Origin: Comamonadaceae bacterium
GTDB lineage: Bacteria; Pseudomonadota; Gammaproteobacteria; Burkholderiales; Burkholderiaceae_C
Assembly (NCBI GenBank): GCA_947458345.1
Contig: CANHBU010000146.1
Location: 1 to 5,718, forward strand
Direction: 5' to 3'
Length of the DNA stretch: 5,718 nucleotides
Under the pieces are notes generated by a model. The model was not told the origin of the DNA. It did no database searches and saw only the letters and a program-made list of their open reading frames with translations. Below are positions 1 to 5,718 of this stretch, piece after piece; positions within the stretch are counted from its first letter, which is position 1, and the number at the start of each line of letters is the position of its first letter. A program made the translations under genes and the position numbers.

Positions 1-720
1 CCCACAAACGGCGTGCATCGGATTGATCAGCCAGGGGTCTATGCCCAGGAGCTTGGCAAAGCGTTTGCACACCTCCTCATAAGCCTGGAAGTGGCGTGAC
101 TTGCGACGCACCGACCCGCTCGCATGCAGGGGGGGCAGCAGGTGCTGCTCGTGCAAGTCCTCCAAGATACCCGGCACGCCGGCCGACAGGTCATTGTTGA
201 GCAAGATGGTGCAGGGGTCGAAATCCTTCAGGCCCAGGCGCCGCTCGCTGCGGATCAGCGGCTCAATCGTGATGCTCTCGCCCGTGGGCAGGTCGTAGGT
301 GGTCGGCTCCTTGAGCTCGGGATCGAGCGAACCAAAGCGCACATTGAGCCCGGTCTGGTGAAAGATCCGCTTGAGCTGCACCACGTTGCTCAGGTAGAAG
401 GTGTTGCGCGTGTAGTTCTCGGGCACCACCAGCAGATTGCGCGCCTCCGGACAAATTTTTTCAATCGCGGCCATCGCCGCCTGCACCGCCAGCGGCAGCA
501 TCTCGGGCGTCAAATTGTTCCAGCCACCCGGGAAAAGATTGGTGTCCACCGGTGCGAGTTTGAAACCGGCATTGCGGATATCGACCGAGCAATAAAACGG
601 CGGAGTGTGCTCCATCCACTCGAGCCGAAACCAGCGCTCGATAGCGGGGGTGGAGTCAAGCACACGCTGCTCAAGCTCATTGATGGGGCCGTTGAGGGCC
701 GTGATCAGATGGGGAACCAT
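1..720 (-). CDS. gshA: Glutamate-cysteine ligase, T. ferrooxidans/Burkholderiales-type (3' end cut by window)
   Basis: Catalyses ATP-dependent joining of glutamate (through its gamma-carboxylate) to cysteine, the first and committed step of cytosolic glutathione synthesis. Reading leftward from ATG at 720-718, 240 codons stay open to the window edge with no stop. Recognisable conserved blocks are SVDIRNAGFKLAPVDTN (residues 45-61) running into LFPGGWNNL (62-70), PENYTRNTFYL (100-110) and LLNNDLSAGVPG (173-184). They match the proteobacterial GshA family found in acidithiobacilli and Burkholderiales, which is unrelated in sequence to E. coli GshA. Family members are about 430 residues long, so roughly the N-terminal 55% is present. 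The start MVPHLITALNGPINELEQ fits the family start. The ribosome site is weak (GAAAG about 8 bases upstream). It lies 57 bases after proA on the same strand and may share its transcript. Family assignment is from memory of the sequence, not a search. Confidence 0.9.
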   Translation of the reverse strand, partial: MVPHLITALNGPINELEQRVLDSTPAIERWFRLEWMEHTPPFYCSVDIRNAGFKLAPVDTNLFPGGWNNLTPEMLPLAVQAAMAAIEKICPEARNLLVVPENYTRNTFYLSNVVQLKRIFHQTGLNVRFGSLDPELKEPTTYDLPTGESITIEPLIRSERRLGLKDFDPCTILLNNDLSAGVPGILEDLHEQHLLPPLHASGSVRRKSRHFQAYEEVCKRFAKLLGIDPWLINPMHAVCG

Positions 721-777
721 AGATAGACTTTCGCGATTAAGGCTAGCCAGTGCCGGCGCGGATTGATGAGCCAGGCA
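721..777 (-). other. proA-gshA intergenic gap, no clear signal
   Basis: This 57-base gap separates the proA stop from the gshA start. It has no hairpin followed by a T-run, so no intrinsic terminator is evident and read-through from proA into gshA is plausible. The only symmetry is the 8-base palindrome GGCTAGCC at 741-748, too short to call an operator. No convincing promoter pair was found. Confidence 0.5.
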
Positions 778-2109
778 TCAGGATCGAACCTGGCCATCGC
801 CGAGCACCACATACTTCAAGCTGGTCAGACCCTCGATACCGACCGGCCCGCGGGCATGGAACTTGTCGGTCGAGATGCCAATCTCGGCGCCGAGCCCATA
901 TTCGAAGCCATCGGCAAAACGGGTGCTGGCATTGACCATGACGCTGGCCGAATCGACCTCCCGCAAAAAGCGCTGTGCATGCAGATGGTCGCGCGTCATG
1001 ATGGCGTCGGTGTGATGGCTGCCGTAGGTGTTGATGTGGGCGATCGCCTCTTGCAGGCCGTCGACCACCTTGACGCTGATGACGGGCGCCAGATACTCCT
1101 CGTACCAGTCCTGTTCGGTCGCCGGCTGCAGCAGCGCCGGGTCCGACCCGGCGCCCGCAGCGCCCCCGAGCGCCTCTTGCAAGATGGCCAGGGCTTCAGG
1201 GTCACAGCGCATCTGCACCGCCTTGGCTGCATAAATGGCGCCGATGCGAGGCAAGAAGCGTGGGGCCACGGCCCGCGCCACCAACAGACTTTCGGCGGCG
1301 TTGCAGGGGCTGAACTTGTTCGTCTTGGCGTTGTCGGCCACGGTCACGGCCATCTCGAGATCGCAGGGATCGTCTACATAGACATGGCAATTGCCATCGA
1401 GGTGCTTAATGACGGGCACGCGCGCCTCCCGGCTGATGCGCTCGATGAGCCCCTTGCCACCGCGCGGGATGATGACGTCAACATACTGCGGCATGGCAAT
1501 GAGCAGCCCCACCGCCTGTCGGTCGGTCGTGGGCACGAGCTGCACCGCCTGGGCCGGCAGGCCCGCACCTGCGAGCGCGCGCTGAACCAGCTCAGCCAAG
1601 GCCGTATTGGACTCCAGCGCCTCCGAGCCCCCGCGCAAAATGCAGGCGTTGCCGCTCTTGATGGCCAGCGAAGCTGCCTCGATGGTGACGTTGGGTCGGC
1701 TTTCATAGATCATGCCGAACACCCCAATGGGCACGCGCATCTGGCCCACGCGTATGCCGCTGGGCTGCTGGCGCATGCCGATGATCTCGCCGATGACATC
1801 GGCCATGGCGGCCAGCTGCTCACAGCCCAACGCCACCGTCTCGAGCGTCTTGGCGTCGAGCTTGAGGCGATCGAGCAGGGGCCCGCTCAGGCCGGCTGCG
1901 CGCGCGCGATCGAGGTCGCGTTCATTGGCCGCGCTCAGCGGCCCTGCTTGGGCGCGCAGCAGCCCGGCCAAGTCGCGCAAGACCTGGCTTTTTTGTGCGG
2001 CTGTGGCGCAGGCCATGGCCGCCGATGCGGCTTTGGCCTGAGCACCGAGCCGGCCCATCAGGGAGGGCAGCGCATCGGCCGCCTGGGCAGCCGTTTGGGG
2101 AGCATTCAT
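778..2109 (-). CDS. proA: Gamma-glutamyl phosphate reductase (glutamate-5-semialdehyde dehydrogenase)
   Basis: Reduces L-glutamate 5-phosphate to glutamate-5-semialdehyde with NADPH, the second step of proline synthesis from glutamate; cytosolic. The 443-residue product is slightly longer than the usual 415-420 residues and belongs to the aldehyde dehydrogenase superfamily. Visible ProA signatures are YESRPNVT (135-142), [14 protein letters not shown] (151-164), [10 protein letters not shown] (213-222), [11 protein letters not shown] (236-246), the catalytic-cysteine block [18 protein letters not shown] with Cys269, and the C-terminal [16 protein letters not shown] (418-433). An Ala/Gly-rich stretch around 314-323 and an Ala-rich N-terminus account for the extra length. 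Start ATG 2109-2107 overlaps the yggS stop as ATGA and has no strong Shine-Dalgarno sequence, so translation is probably coupled to yggS. gshA follows on the same strand. No proB is visible in the window. Confidence 0.97.
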   Translation of the reverse strand: MNAPQTAAQAADALPSLMGRLGAQAKAASAAMACATAAQKSQVLRDLAGLLRAQAGPLSAANERDLDRARAAGLSGPLLDRLKLDAKTLETVALGCEQLAAMADVIGEIIGMRQQPSGIRVGQMRVPIGVFGMIYESRPNVTIEAASLAIKSGNACILRGGSEALESNTALAELVQRALAGAGLPAQAVQLVPTTDRQAVGLLIAMPQYVDVIIPRGGKGLIERISREARVPVIKHLDGNCHVYVDDPCDLEMAVTVADNAKTNKFSPCNAAESLLVARAVAPRFLPRIGAIYAAKAVQMRCDPEALAILQEALGGAAGAGSDPALLQPATEQDWYEEYLAPVISVKVVDGLQEAIAHINTYGSHHTDAIMTRDHLHAQRFLREVDSASVMVNASTRFADGFEYGLGAEIGISTDKFHARGPVGIEGLTSLKYVVLGDGQVRS

Positions 2110-2891
2110 CCGGCCGATTTTCGCATGCCGGCGCCGCCGGCTGCCGTGAGGCCCTGGTCAGGAGAACTGGAGCCGGCGGCGGCCACACGGCTGCCAAAAA
2201 TTGCGGTCCCGACGCGCACGCAGGTGCTCCCGGCCGCAATCGCGGCCTCCAGGTCGGCGCTCATGCCCATGGACAAGGTATCGAGCGGGCGCTGCAGCTG
2301 CCCATTTAAGGCCTGCCACAGCTCGCGGGCGCGCTCATGCACCTGCACAGCGGCCGCCGGGTCGAGCGTCGGCTCGGGAATCGTCATCAGGCCGCGCAGC
2401 GACAAGCCAGGCAAGCCCTGCACCGCCCGGGCCAGCGCCAAAGCCTCCTGCGGCGCCACGCCGGCCTTGTTCAGGCCGGCGTCGATGTTGACCTGCAGAC
2501 ACACCTGAAGGGGTGCCAAATGCGGCGGCCGCTGCTCTGACAGGCGCTGGGCAATCTTGAGCCGATCGACGCTGTGCACCCAGTCGAAGTGCTCGGCCAC
2601 GACCCGCGTCTTGTTGCTCTGCAGTGCCCCGATGAAATGCCAGCACAAGGGCGGCGCGCGATCCTGCGTGCGCGCCCAAGCCACCAAGGCCGCGATCTTG
2701 TCGACGCCCTCTTGAACATAGTTTTCGCCAAAGTCGCGCTGCCCGGCCAGCACCGCCTCGATGACCGCCTGCGGCCCGAAGGTTTTAGAGACGGCCAGCA
2801 ATGTCACAGAGTGCGGCTCGCGCCCCGCATCTGTACACGCTTTGTCAACGCGCTTGCGCACCTGTTCCAACTGGGTTGAGATGGAGGCCAT
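2106..2891 (-). CDS. yggS: YggS/PROSC-family PLP homeostasis protein
   Basis: Binds pyridoxal 5'-phosphate and helps control free PLP and the amino/keto-acid balance in the cytosol; the family has a racemase-like TIM-barrel fold but no established catalytic activity. With ATG 2891-2889 the product has 261 residues. Lys36 in LLAVSKTF falls at the position of the PLP-binding Lys36 of E. coli YggS, which supports this start. Other family marks are FGENYVQE (54-61), [12 protein letters not shown] (84-95), LRGLMTIP (165-172), [12 protein letters not shown] (207-218) and [10 protein letters not shown] (224-233). Homologues usually end soon after the last motif; this one continues for about 28 Ala/Gly/Ser-rich residues that run into the proA start. 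The frame stays open upstream to 3092, inside pilT, but that portion is antisense shadow. The start has no strong Shine-Dalgarno sequence. It is divergent from pilT, a common arrangement in proteobacteria, and shares ATGA with proA. Confidence 0.95.
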   Translation of the reverse strand: MASISTQLEQVRKRVDKACTDAGREPHSVTLLAVSKTFGPQAVIEAVLAGQRDFGENYVQEGVDKIAALVAWARTQDRAPPLCWHFIGALQSNKTRVVAEHFDWVHSVDRLKIAQRLSEQRPPHLAPLQVCLQVNIDAGLNKAGVAPQEALALARAVQGLPGLSLRGLMTIPEPTLDPAAAVQVHERARELWQALNGQLQRPLDTLSMGMSADLEAAIAAGSTCVRVGTAIFGSRVAAAGSSSPDQGLTAAGGAGMRKSAG

Positions 2892-2905
2892 GGGCAAACT
2901 GTAAC
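2876..2905 (+). promoter_or_regulatory. Candidate sigma70-type promoter for pilT
   Basis: TTGAGA at 2876-2881 (five of six matches to TTGACA) is followed after 18 bases by TGTAAC at 2900-2905 (four of six matches to TATAAT). Transcription would start near 2912, leaving a leader of about 17 bases before the pilT ATG. The -35 box lies inside the first codons of yggS on the opposite strand. In GC-rich DNA such matches occur by chance, so this is only a candidate. Confidence 0.3.
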
Positions 2906-2928
2906 CGCGAAAGCCCCCTGGAAACACC

Positions 2929-3969
2929 ATGAAGCTGACCGACTTGCTGAGCCTGGCGATCGCACAAAACGCCTCCGATCTGCACCTGTCCAGCGGGACG
3001 GCGCCCGTGCTCAGGGTGCAGGGACAGTTGCGCCGGCTCGACCTGCCGGCCTTGAGCGCCGAGCAGGTGCAGGCCATGGCCCAGAGCGCCATGACAGCGG
3101 CGCAGCATCAAGCCTGGACTGCGCTGCACGACATCGACGGAGCGATGGAAGAGGCGGGCCTGGGGCGTTTTCGCTTCAACGCCTACACGCACCAGCATGG
3201 GCCGGCGCTGGCGCTGCGGCATATTGCCTCGCGCATTGGGTCGCTGCAGGAGCTCAGGGTCCCGGCCGTGCTGGCCGAACTGGTGCTCAGGCCCCAAGGC
3301 CTGCTGCTCGTCACCGGGCCGACCGGTTCGGGCAAATCGAGCACGCTGGCAGCCTTGCTGCAGCATCGGATGGCGCAGCAGCCCTGCCACCTGATCACGA
3401 TTGAAGACCCGATCGAATTCGTGCACCGCACCGAGCTCGGGCTGGTGCACCAACGCGAGCTGGGCACGCATGCCGCGAGCTTCGACCAGGCACTGCGGGC
3501 GGCGCTGCGCGAGGACCCCGACGTGATCATGGTCGGGGAGTTGCGCGACCGGGCCACCATCGAGCTGGCCATCACGGCCGCAGAGACCGGTCATCTGGTG
3601 CTGGCCACGGTGCACACCAATGGGGCGGCGCAGACCATCGACCGGCTCATCGATGGGTTTGCCGCATCGGACAAGGAGATGGTGCGCACCATGCTGTCCG
3701 AATCGCTGCTGGCCGTGGTCGCGCAAGTGCTCTGCCCGGGCCGCGCCGGTGGCCGCGTGGCGGTGCACGAGGTGCTGGTGGCCACCGCCGCCGTGCGCAA
3801 CCTGATCCGCGAAAACAAGCTGGCCCAGCTCCACTCGGTCATGCAAACCGGCTCGAGCCTGGGCATGCAGACGCTCGACCAGGCGCTGGCTGAAAGCGTA
3901 CGGCGGCAGTTGGTGATTGCCCAGCAAGCGCGGCGCCTGGCGCGAAACCCTGACAATATCGCCCTTTGA
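2929..3969 (+). CDS. pilT: Type IV pilus retraction ATPase PilT
   Basis: Hexameric cytoplasmic ATPase at the base of the type IV pilus that drives pilus retraction, twitching motility and often DNA uptake. The 346-residue length is typical. The N-terminal PAS-like domain starts with NASDLHLSSG (14-23). The RecA-like ATPase core follows, with Walker A GPTGSGKSS (130-138, Lys136), Asp box TIEDPIEFVH (157-166), Walker B ending in MVGELRD (201-207, catalytic Glu204) and His box ETGHLVLATVHT (219-230, His222 and His229). AVRNLIREN (288-296) matches the AIRNLIRE motif needed for retraction by PilT, which separates it from PilB and PilU. TGSSLGMQTLDQAL (307-320) is also typical. The start has a weak GGA about seven bases upstream, but the protein start fits the family. 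Several normally conserved positions differ (see findings). No pilU follows; the next gene is an oxidoreductase. Confidence 0.95.
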   Translation: MKLTDLLSLAIAQNASDLHLSSGTAPVLRVQGQLRRLDLPALSAEQVQAMAQSAMTAAQHQAWTALHDIDGAMEEAGLGRFRFNAYTHQHGPALALRHIASRIGSLQELRVPAVLAELVLRPQGLLLVTGPTGSGKSSTLAALLQHRMAQQPCHLITIEDPIEFVHRTELGLVHQRELGTHAASFDQALRAALREDPDVIMVGELRDRATIELAITAAETGHLVLATVHTNGAAQTIDRLIDGFAASDKEMVRTMLSESLLAVVAQVLCPGRAGGRVAVHEVLVATAAVRNLIRENKLAQLHSVMQTGSSLGMQTLDQALAESVRRQLVIAQQARRLARNPDNIAL

Positions 3970-4007
3970 GCCCCCGGGCGCCAACCCTGCCGCCCACCCA
4001 AGCTATC

Positions 4008-4012
4008 GAGGA
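4008..4012 (+). promoter_or_regulatory. Ribosome binding site of the oxidoreductase gene
   Basis: GAGGA lies five bases before the ATG at 4018. It is the clearest Shine-Dalgarno match among the rightward genes and fixes this start over later in-frame ATG codons such as the one in the GLGVMG loop. The preceding gap (3970-4007) contains no convincing terminator, so co-transcription with pilT is possible. Confidence 0.7.
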
Positions 4013-4017
4013 CCTGC

Positions 4018-4926
4018 ATGAATCCCGCATCGATCAACCCCCGACCCTATGAGCCCAGCGCGCCCAAGCGTCTGGCTTTCCTTGGCCTGGGCGTCATGGG
4101 CTATCCCATGGCCGGGCACCTGGCGCGCGCCGGACACTCGGTCACCGTCTACAACCGCAGCGCAGCCAAGGCGCAAAGCTGGGTGCAAGAATTTGGCGGC
4201 CGCAGCGCAGCCACGCCGCGCCTGGCCGCGCAGGACGCCGATATCGTGCTGTGCTGCGTCGGCAACGATGACGACCTGCGCTCGGTGGTGCTTGGCACCG
4301 ACGGCGCCCTGGCGGGCATGAAGGCCGGCGCCTGCCTGGTCGACCACACCACCGCATCGGCACAGGTGGCGCGCGAGCTGTACGCGGCGGCGCAGCAAGC
4401 GGGCCTGCATTTCGTCGACGCCCCCGTCTCGGGCGGACAGGCCGGCGCGCAAAACGGCCTGCTGACCGTCATGTGCGGCGGCGATTCCAGCGCGTTCGAG
4501 GCCGTCAAGCCCGTCGGCATGGCCTTTGCCAAGGCCTTCACCCTGATGGGGCCCTCGGGCGCCGGTCAGCTGACCAAGATGGTCAACCAGATTTGCATCG
4601 CCGGTCTGGTGCAAGGCCTCAGCGAAGCCATTGCCTTCGGTCAAAGGGCGCAACTGGACCTCGACAAGGTGCTCGAGGTCATCGGCAAGGGCGCAGCCCA
4701 AAGCTGGCAGATGGACAACCGCGGCAAGACCATGGCCCGCGACGAATTCAACTTTGGCTTTGCCGTCGACTGGATGCGCAAAGACCTCGGTTTGGTGATG
4801 GACGAGGCCAAGCGCAACGGCGCGCGCCTGCCGGTGACGGCGCTGGTCGACCAGTTCTATGCCGACGTGCAGGCCATGGGCGGACAGCGCTGGGACACCT
4901 CCAGCCTGATCAAGCGGCTGCGCTGA
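4018..4926 (+). CDS. NAD(P)-dependent oxidoreductase, 3-hydroxyisobutyrate dehydrogenase/tartronate semialdehyde reductase family
   Basis: Soluble beta-hydroxyacid dehydrogenase-type enzyme of 302 residues. The N-terminal Rossmann domain carries LAFLGLGVMGYPMAGHL (19-35, with GLGVMG as the dinucleotide loop). The second strand ends in VYNRS (44-48); an Arg here is usually associated with NADP(H) preference, an inference only. The substrate-binding block is FVDAPVSGG (132-140), and the C-terminal helical domain contains GAGQLTKMVNQ (181-191) with the expected catalytic Lys187 and Asn190. FGFAVDWMRKDLGLV (246-260) supplies the usual second conserved Lys255. All key residues are present, so it should be active. 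Substrate cannot be read from the sequence: candidates are 3-hydroxyisobutyrate, tartronate semialdehyde, or succinic/glyoxylic semialdehyde (GLYR-like). About 18 residues precede the Rossmann strand, a short extension. It follows pilT by 48 bases and faces the dolP-like gene. Confidence 0.92.
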   Translation: MNPASINPRPYEPSAPKRLAFLGLGVMGYPMAGHLARAGHSVTVYNRSAAKAQSWVQEFGGRSAATPRLAAQDADIVLCCVGNDDDLRSVVLGTDGALAGMKAGACLVDHTTASAQVARELYAAAQQAGLHFVDAPVSGGQAGAQNGLLTVMCGGDSSAFEAVKPVGMAFAKAFTLMGPSGAGQLTKMVNQICIAGLVQGLSEAIAFGQRAQLDLDKVLEVIGKGAAQSWQMDNRGKTMARDEFNFGFAVDWMRKDLGLVMDEAKRNGARLPVTALVDQFYADVQAMGGQRWDTSSLIKRLR

Positions 4927-4970
4927 GCCGCAAGGCGGGACCGCCAAACGGTTGCCCTCTACAAAGGTGT

Positions 4971-4995
4971 CCGCGAAAAAGGCGGCCCGCGAAAA
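4971..4995. repeat. Short direct repeat CCGCGAAAA
   Basis: CCGCGAAAA occurs at 4971-4979 and again at 4987-4995, 16 bases apart start to start. The second copy forms part of the left arm and loop of the terminator hairpin; on the leftward strand the first copy supplies the T-run and the GC-rich tail. The duplication may have arisen by slippage. No separate function is apparent. Confidence 0.5.
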
Positions 4996-5006
4996 GCGGT
5001 GCCGCC
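4976..5006 (-). terminator. Intrinsic terminator of the dolP-like gene
   Basis: GGCGGCCCGC (4981-4990) pairs with GCGG-T-GCCGCC (4996-5006), giving a ten-base-pair GC-rich stem with one bulged base and a five-base loop (4991-4995). On the leftward strand the stem is followed directly by TTTTT (4980-4976). It starts 10 bases after the stop of the dolP-like gene, the expected place for its terminator. There is no T-run on the rightward side, so it is probably not bidirectional in the classical sense, although the stem itself would form in either transcript. Confidence 0.8.
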
Positions 5007-5016
5007 CCGCCGGATC

Positions 5017-5631
5017 TTACTTACCGGCCGCTTGCAGCCGATCGAGCTCTTGCTGGCTGATGGTCTCGAACATGCGCACCACGCGTTGCACACCGCCGAC
5101 GGAGCGGGCTGCCTCCGTGGCCTGAGCCGCCTCTGCCGCGGTGACACGGCCCATGAGGTAAACCACCGAGCGCTCGGTGGTGACTTTGACCGCCGTAATC
5201 GGCACCTTCTTGTCGATGAAAGCGGCTTTGACCTTGCCCGTGATCACCAGATCGCCCGATCGCTCGCGCAGCGAGGGCGAGCTGGCAATGGCCAGATCGT
5301 TGACCACCGGGCCCACGTTCTGAACCATCTGAACAATGCGCTCGGCCGCCTGCTTGTCCGCTGCATTGCCCACCTCGCCGGTCAGCAGGGCCTGGCGGTT
5401 GTAGGCCGTTACATCGATGCGAACCCGCGTGCCCAGTTGGTCCCGGATCGCCGCCTTGGCCCGCAGCTCGATGGATTCGTCTTCAAGCTGGGTGCCGGCC
5501 GTGCGCCGGTCAGACGCCACCATGACAGAGCCGGCTGCTCCGGCCACCACCAGGGGCGCGCAGGCACTTAGGGTGCTGGCCACCAAGGCCACGCCCAGTC
5601 CGATCTGAATCACACGTTTGAATTGCCTCAT
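5017..5631 (-). CDS. dolP: DolP/YraP-like outer-membrane lipoprotein with two BON domains
   Basis: Probable periplasmic-facing outer-membrane lipoprotein that helps maintain envelope integrity, like E. coli DolP (YraP). The 204-residue precursor begins with a basic n-region (MRQFKR), a hydrophobic core and a lipobox LSAC with the lipidated cysteine at residue 24. Ala follows the cysteine, so no Asp inner-membrane retention signal is present. The mature part has DRRTAGTQLEDESIELRA (41-58), close to the DolP signature, then BON domain 1 (about 50-118, with VTAYNRQALLTGEV at 74-87) and BON domain 2 (about 123-191, with VKVTTERSVVYLMGRV at 148-163). The length is close to E. coli DolP at about 190 residues. 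ATG 5631-5629 overlaps the upstream SIS gene stop as ATGA, with AGGAG at 5644-5640 as its ribosome site. The operon pairing with a DiaA-like gene matches the E. coli diaA-dolP order and supports the name. Confidence 0.9.
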   Translation of the reverse strand: MRQFKRVIQIGLGVALVASTLSACAPLVVAGAAGSVMVASDRRTAGTQLEDESIELRAKAAIRDQLGTRVRIDVTAYNRQALLTGEVGNAADKQAAERIVQMVQNVGPVVNDLAIASSPSLRERSGDLVITGKVKAAFIDKKVPITAVKVTTERSVVYLMGRVTAAEAAQATEAARSVGGVQRVVRMFETISQQELDRLQAAGK

Positions 5632-5718
5632 TGCTGTTTCTCCTGATCACCAAGTAATTGAGTATCCACCCCATCGCAGATGCAGTGCAGGGCCAGGAGA
5701 TGAACCTCCTGAATCCGG
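5628..5718 (-). CDS. diaA: DiaA/GmhA-like SIS-domain phosphosugar-binding protein (C-terminal 29 residues only)
   Basis: Only the last 29 codons and the stop (TGA 5630-5628) lie in the window; the first full codon is at 5717-5715. The peptide begins RIQEVHLLALHCICDGVD and ends DQEKQQ. RIQE.H.L..H.ICD..D is the closing motif of the DiaA/GmhA branch of SIS proteins; E. coli DiaA has RIQEMHMLTVNCLCDLID in the same place. DiaA is a tetrameric DnaA-binding protein that promotes timely replication initiation, whereas GmhA makes the ADP-heptose precursor. The directly following dolP-like gene favours DiaA, but the fragment alone cannot exclude a GmhA (sedoheptulose-7-phosphate isomerase) activity. 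Its stop overlaps the dolP-like start by four bases, so the two are very likely co-transcribed and translationally coupled. Confidence 0.82.
   Translation of the reverse strand, partial: RIQEVHLLALHCICDGVDTQLLGDQEKQQ

Noticed and set aside
124..726. A 200-codon rightward open frame at the left edge
   Set aside because: It is antisense to gshA, whose leftward frame is open throughout and matches a known family.
763..2508. A 581-codon rightward open frame antisense to proA and part of yggS
   Set aside because: It runs opposite two clearly recognisable genes, its translation resembles no family I know, and long antisense frames are expected in GC-rich coding DNA.
2892..2930. Promoter for yggS in the divergent spacer
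   Set aside because: The best leftward match (TTTCCA, 15 bases, TACAGT) has poor spacing and a weak -35 box, so it cannot be supported.
2892..3092. Upstream extension of the yggS frame into pilT (67 extra codons)
   Set aside because: The extension is antisense to pilT, has no family similarity, and starting at 2891 places the PLP lysine at residue 36 as in E. coli.
2845..3984. A 379-codon leftward open frame antisense to pilT
   Set aside because: It lies opposite an intact pilT with all its motifs. The composition (rich in His, Gln, Arg and Gly) is typical of antisense translation of GC-rich genes.
4934..4945. Inverted repeat GGCGGGACCGCC just after the oxidoreductase stop as a terminator for that gene
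   Set aside because: The stem is only four to five base pairs with almost no loop, and no T-run follows on the rightward strand.
4003..4947. A 314-codon leftward open frame antisense to the oxidoreductase
   Set aside because: Mirror of a well-supported gene. It has no recognisable domain and no good ribosome site.
1..5718. tRNA, rRNA, CRISPR array, insertion sequence, riboswitch or prophage signals
   Set aside because: Almost all the window is accounted for by recognised genes. Gaps are at most 90 bases, and no repeat array, transposase or structured RNA was seen.

Overview
This 5.7 kb window is a dense, GC-rich stretch of bacterial chromosome with short intergenic gaps. The protein types point to a betaproteobacterium, probably Burkholderiales. 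The pointers are a glutamate-cysteine ligase of the T. ferrooxidans/Burkholderiales family, a pilT gene divergent from a YggS-family gene, and a DiaA-like/DolP-like pair. I assign genus-level identity to nothing. There are seven protein genes, two of them cut by the window edges. I see no RNA genes, insertion sequences, CRISPR arrays or phage genes.

Layout, left to right. Positions 1-2891 hold a leftward run, in transcription order yggS (2891-2106), proA (2109-778) and gshA (720-1, cut at its 3' end). yggS and proA overlap by four bases (ATGA), and gshA follows proA after 57 bases, so the three could be one transcript. From a 37-base divergent spacer (2892-2928) the rightward genes begin: pilT (2929-3969), then an NADP-type beta-hydroxyacid dehydrogenase (4018-4926). 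This second gene has its own good ribosome binding site after a 48-base gap. A 90-base convergent spacer (4927-5016) contains a hairpin terminator facing the leftward genes. The right end holds a second leftward pair: the last 29 codons of a DiaA/GmhA-like SIS protein, overlapping by ATGA with a two-BON-domain outer-membrane lipoprotein of the DolP (YraP) type.

How the genes fit together. The leftward run groups PLP homeostasis (YggS), the second step of proline synthesis (ProA) and the first step of glutathione synthesis (GshA). ProA and GshA both work on gamma-activated glutamate. PilT is the retraction ATPase of type IV pili. The oxidoreductase next to it has no evident functional link to pili. 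DiaA-DolP is a conserved pair combining a replication-initiation/SIS protein with an envelope-integrity lipoprotein.

This is mostly an ordinary housekeeping region, and I do not see an undescribed system. The points most worth a second look are proA in the place usually taken by proC after yggS, the proA-gshA adjacency, and a rather divergent PilT with no pilU directly behind it.
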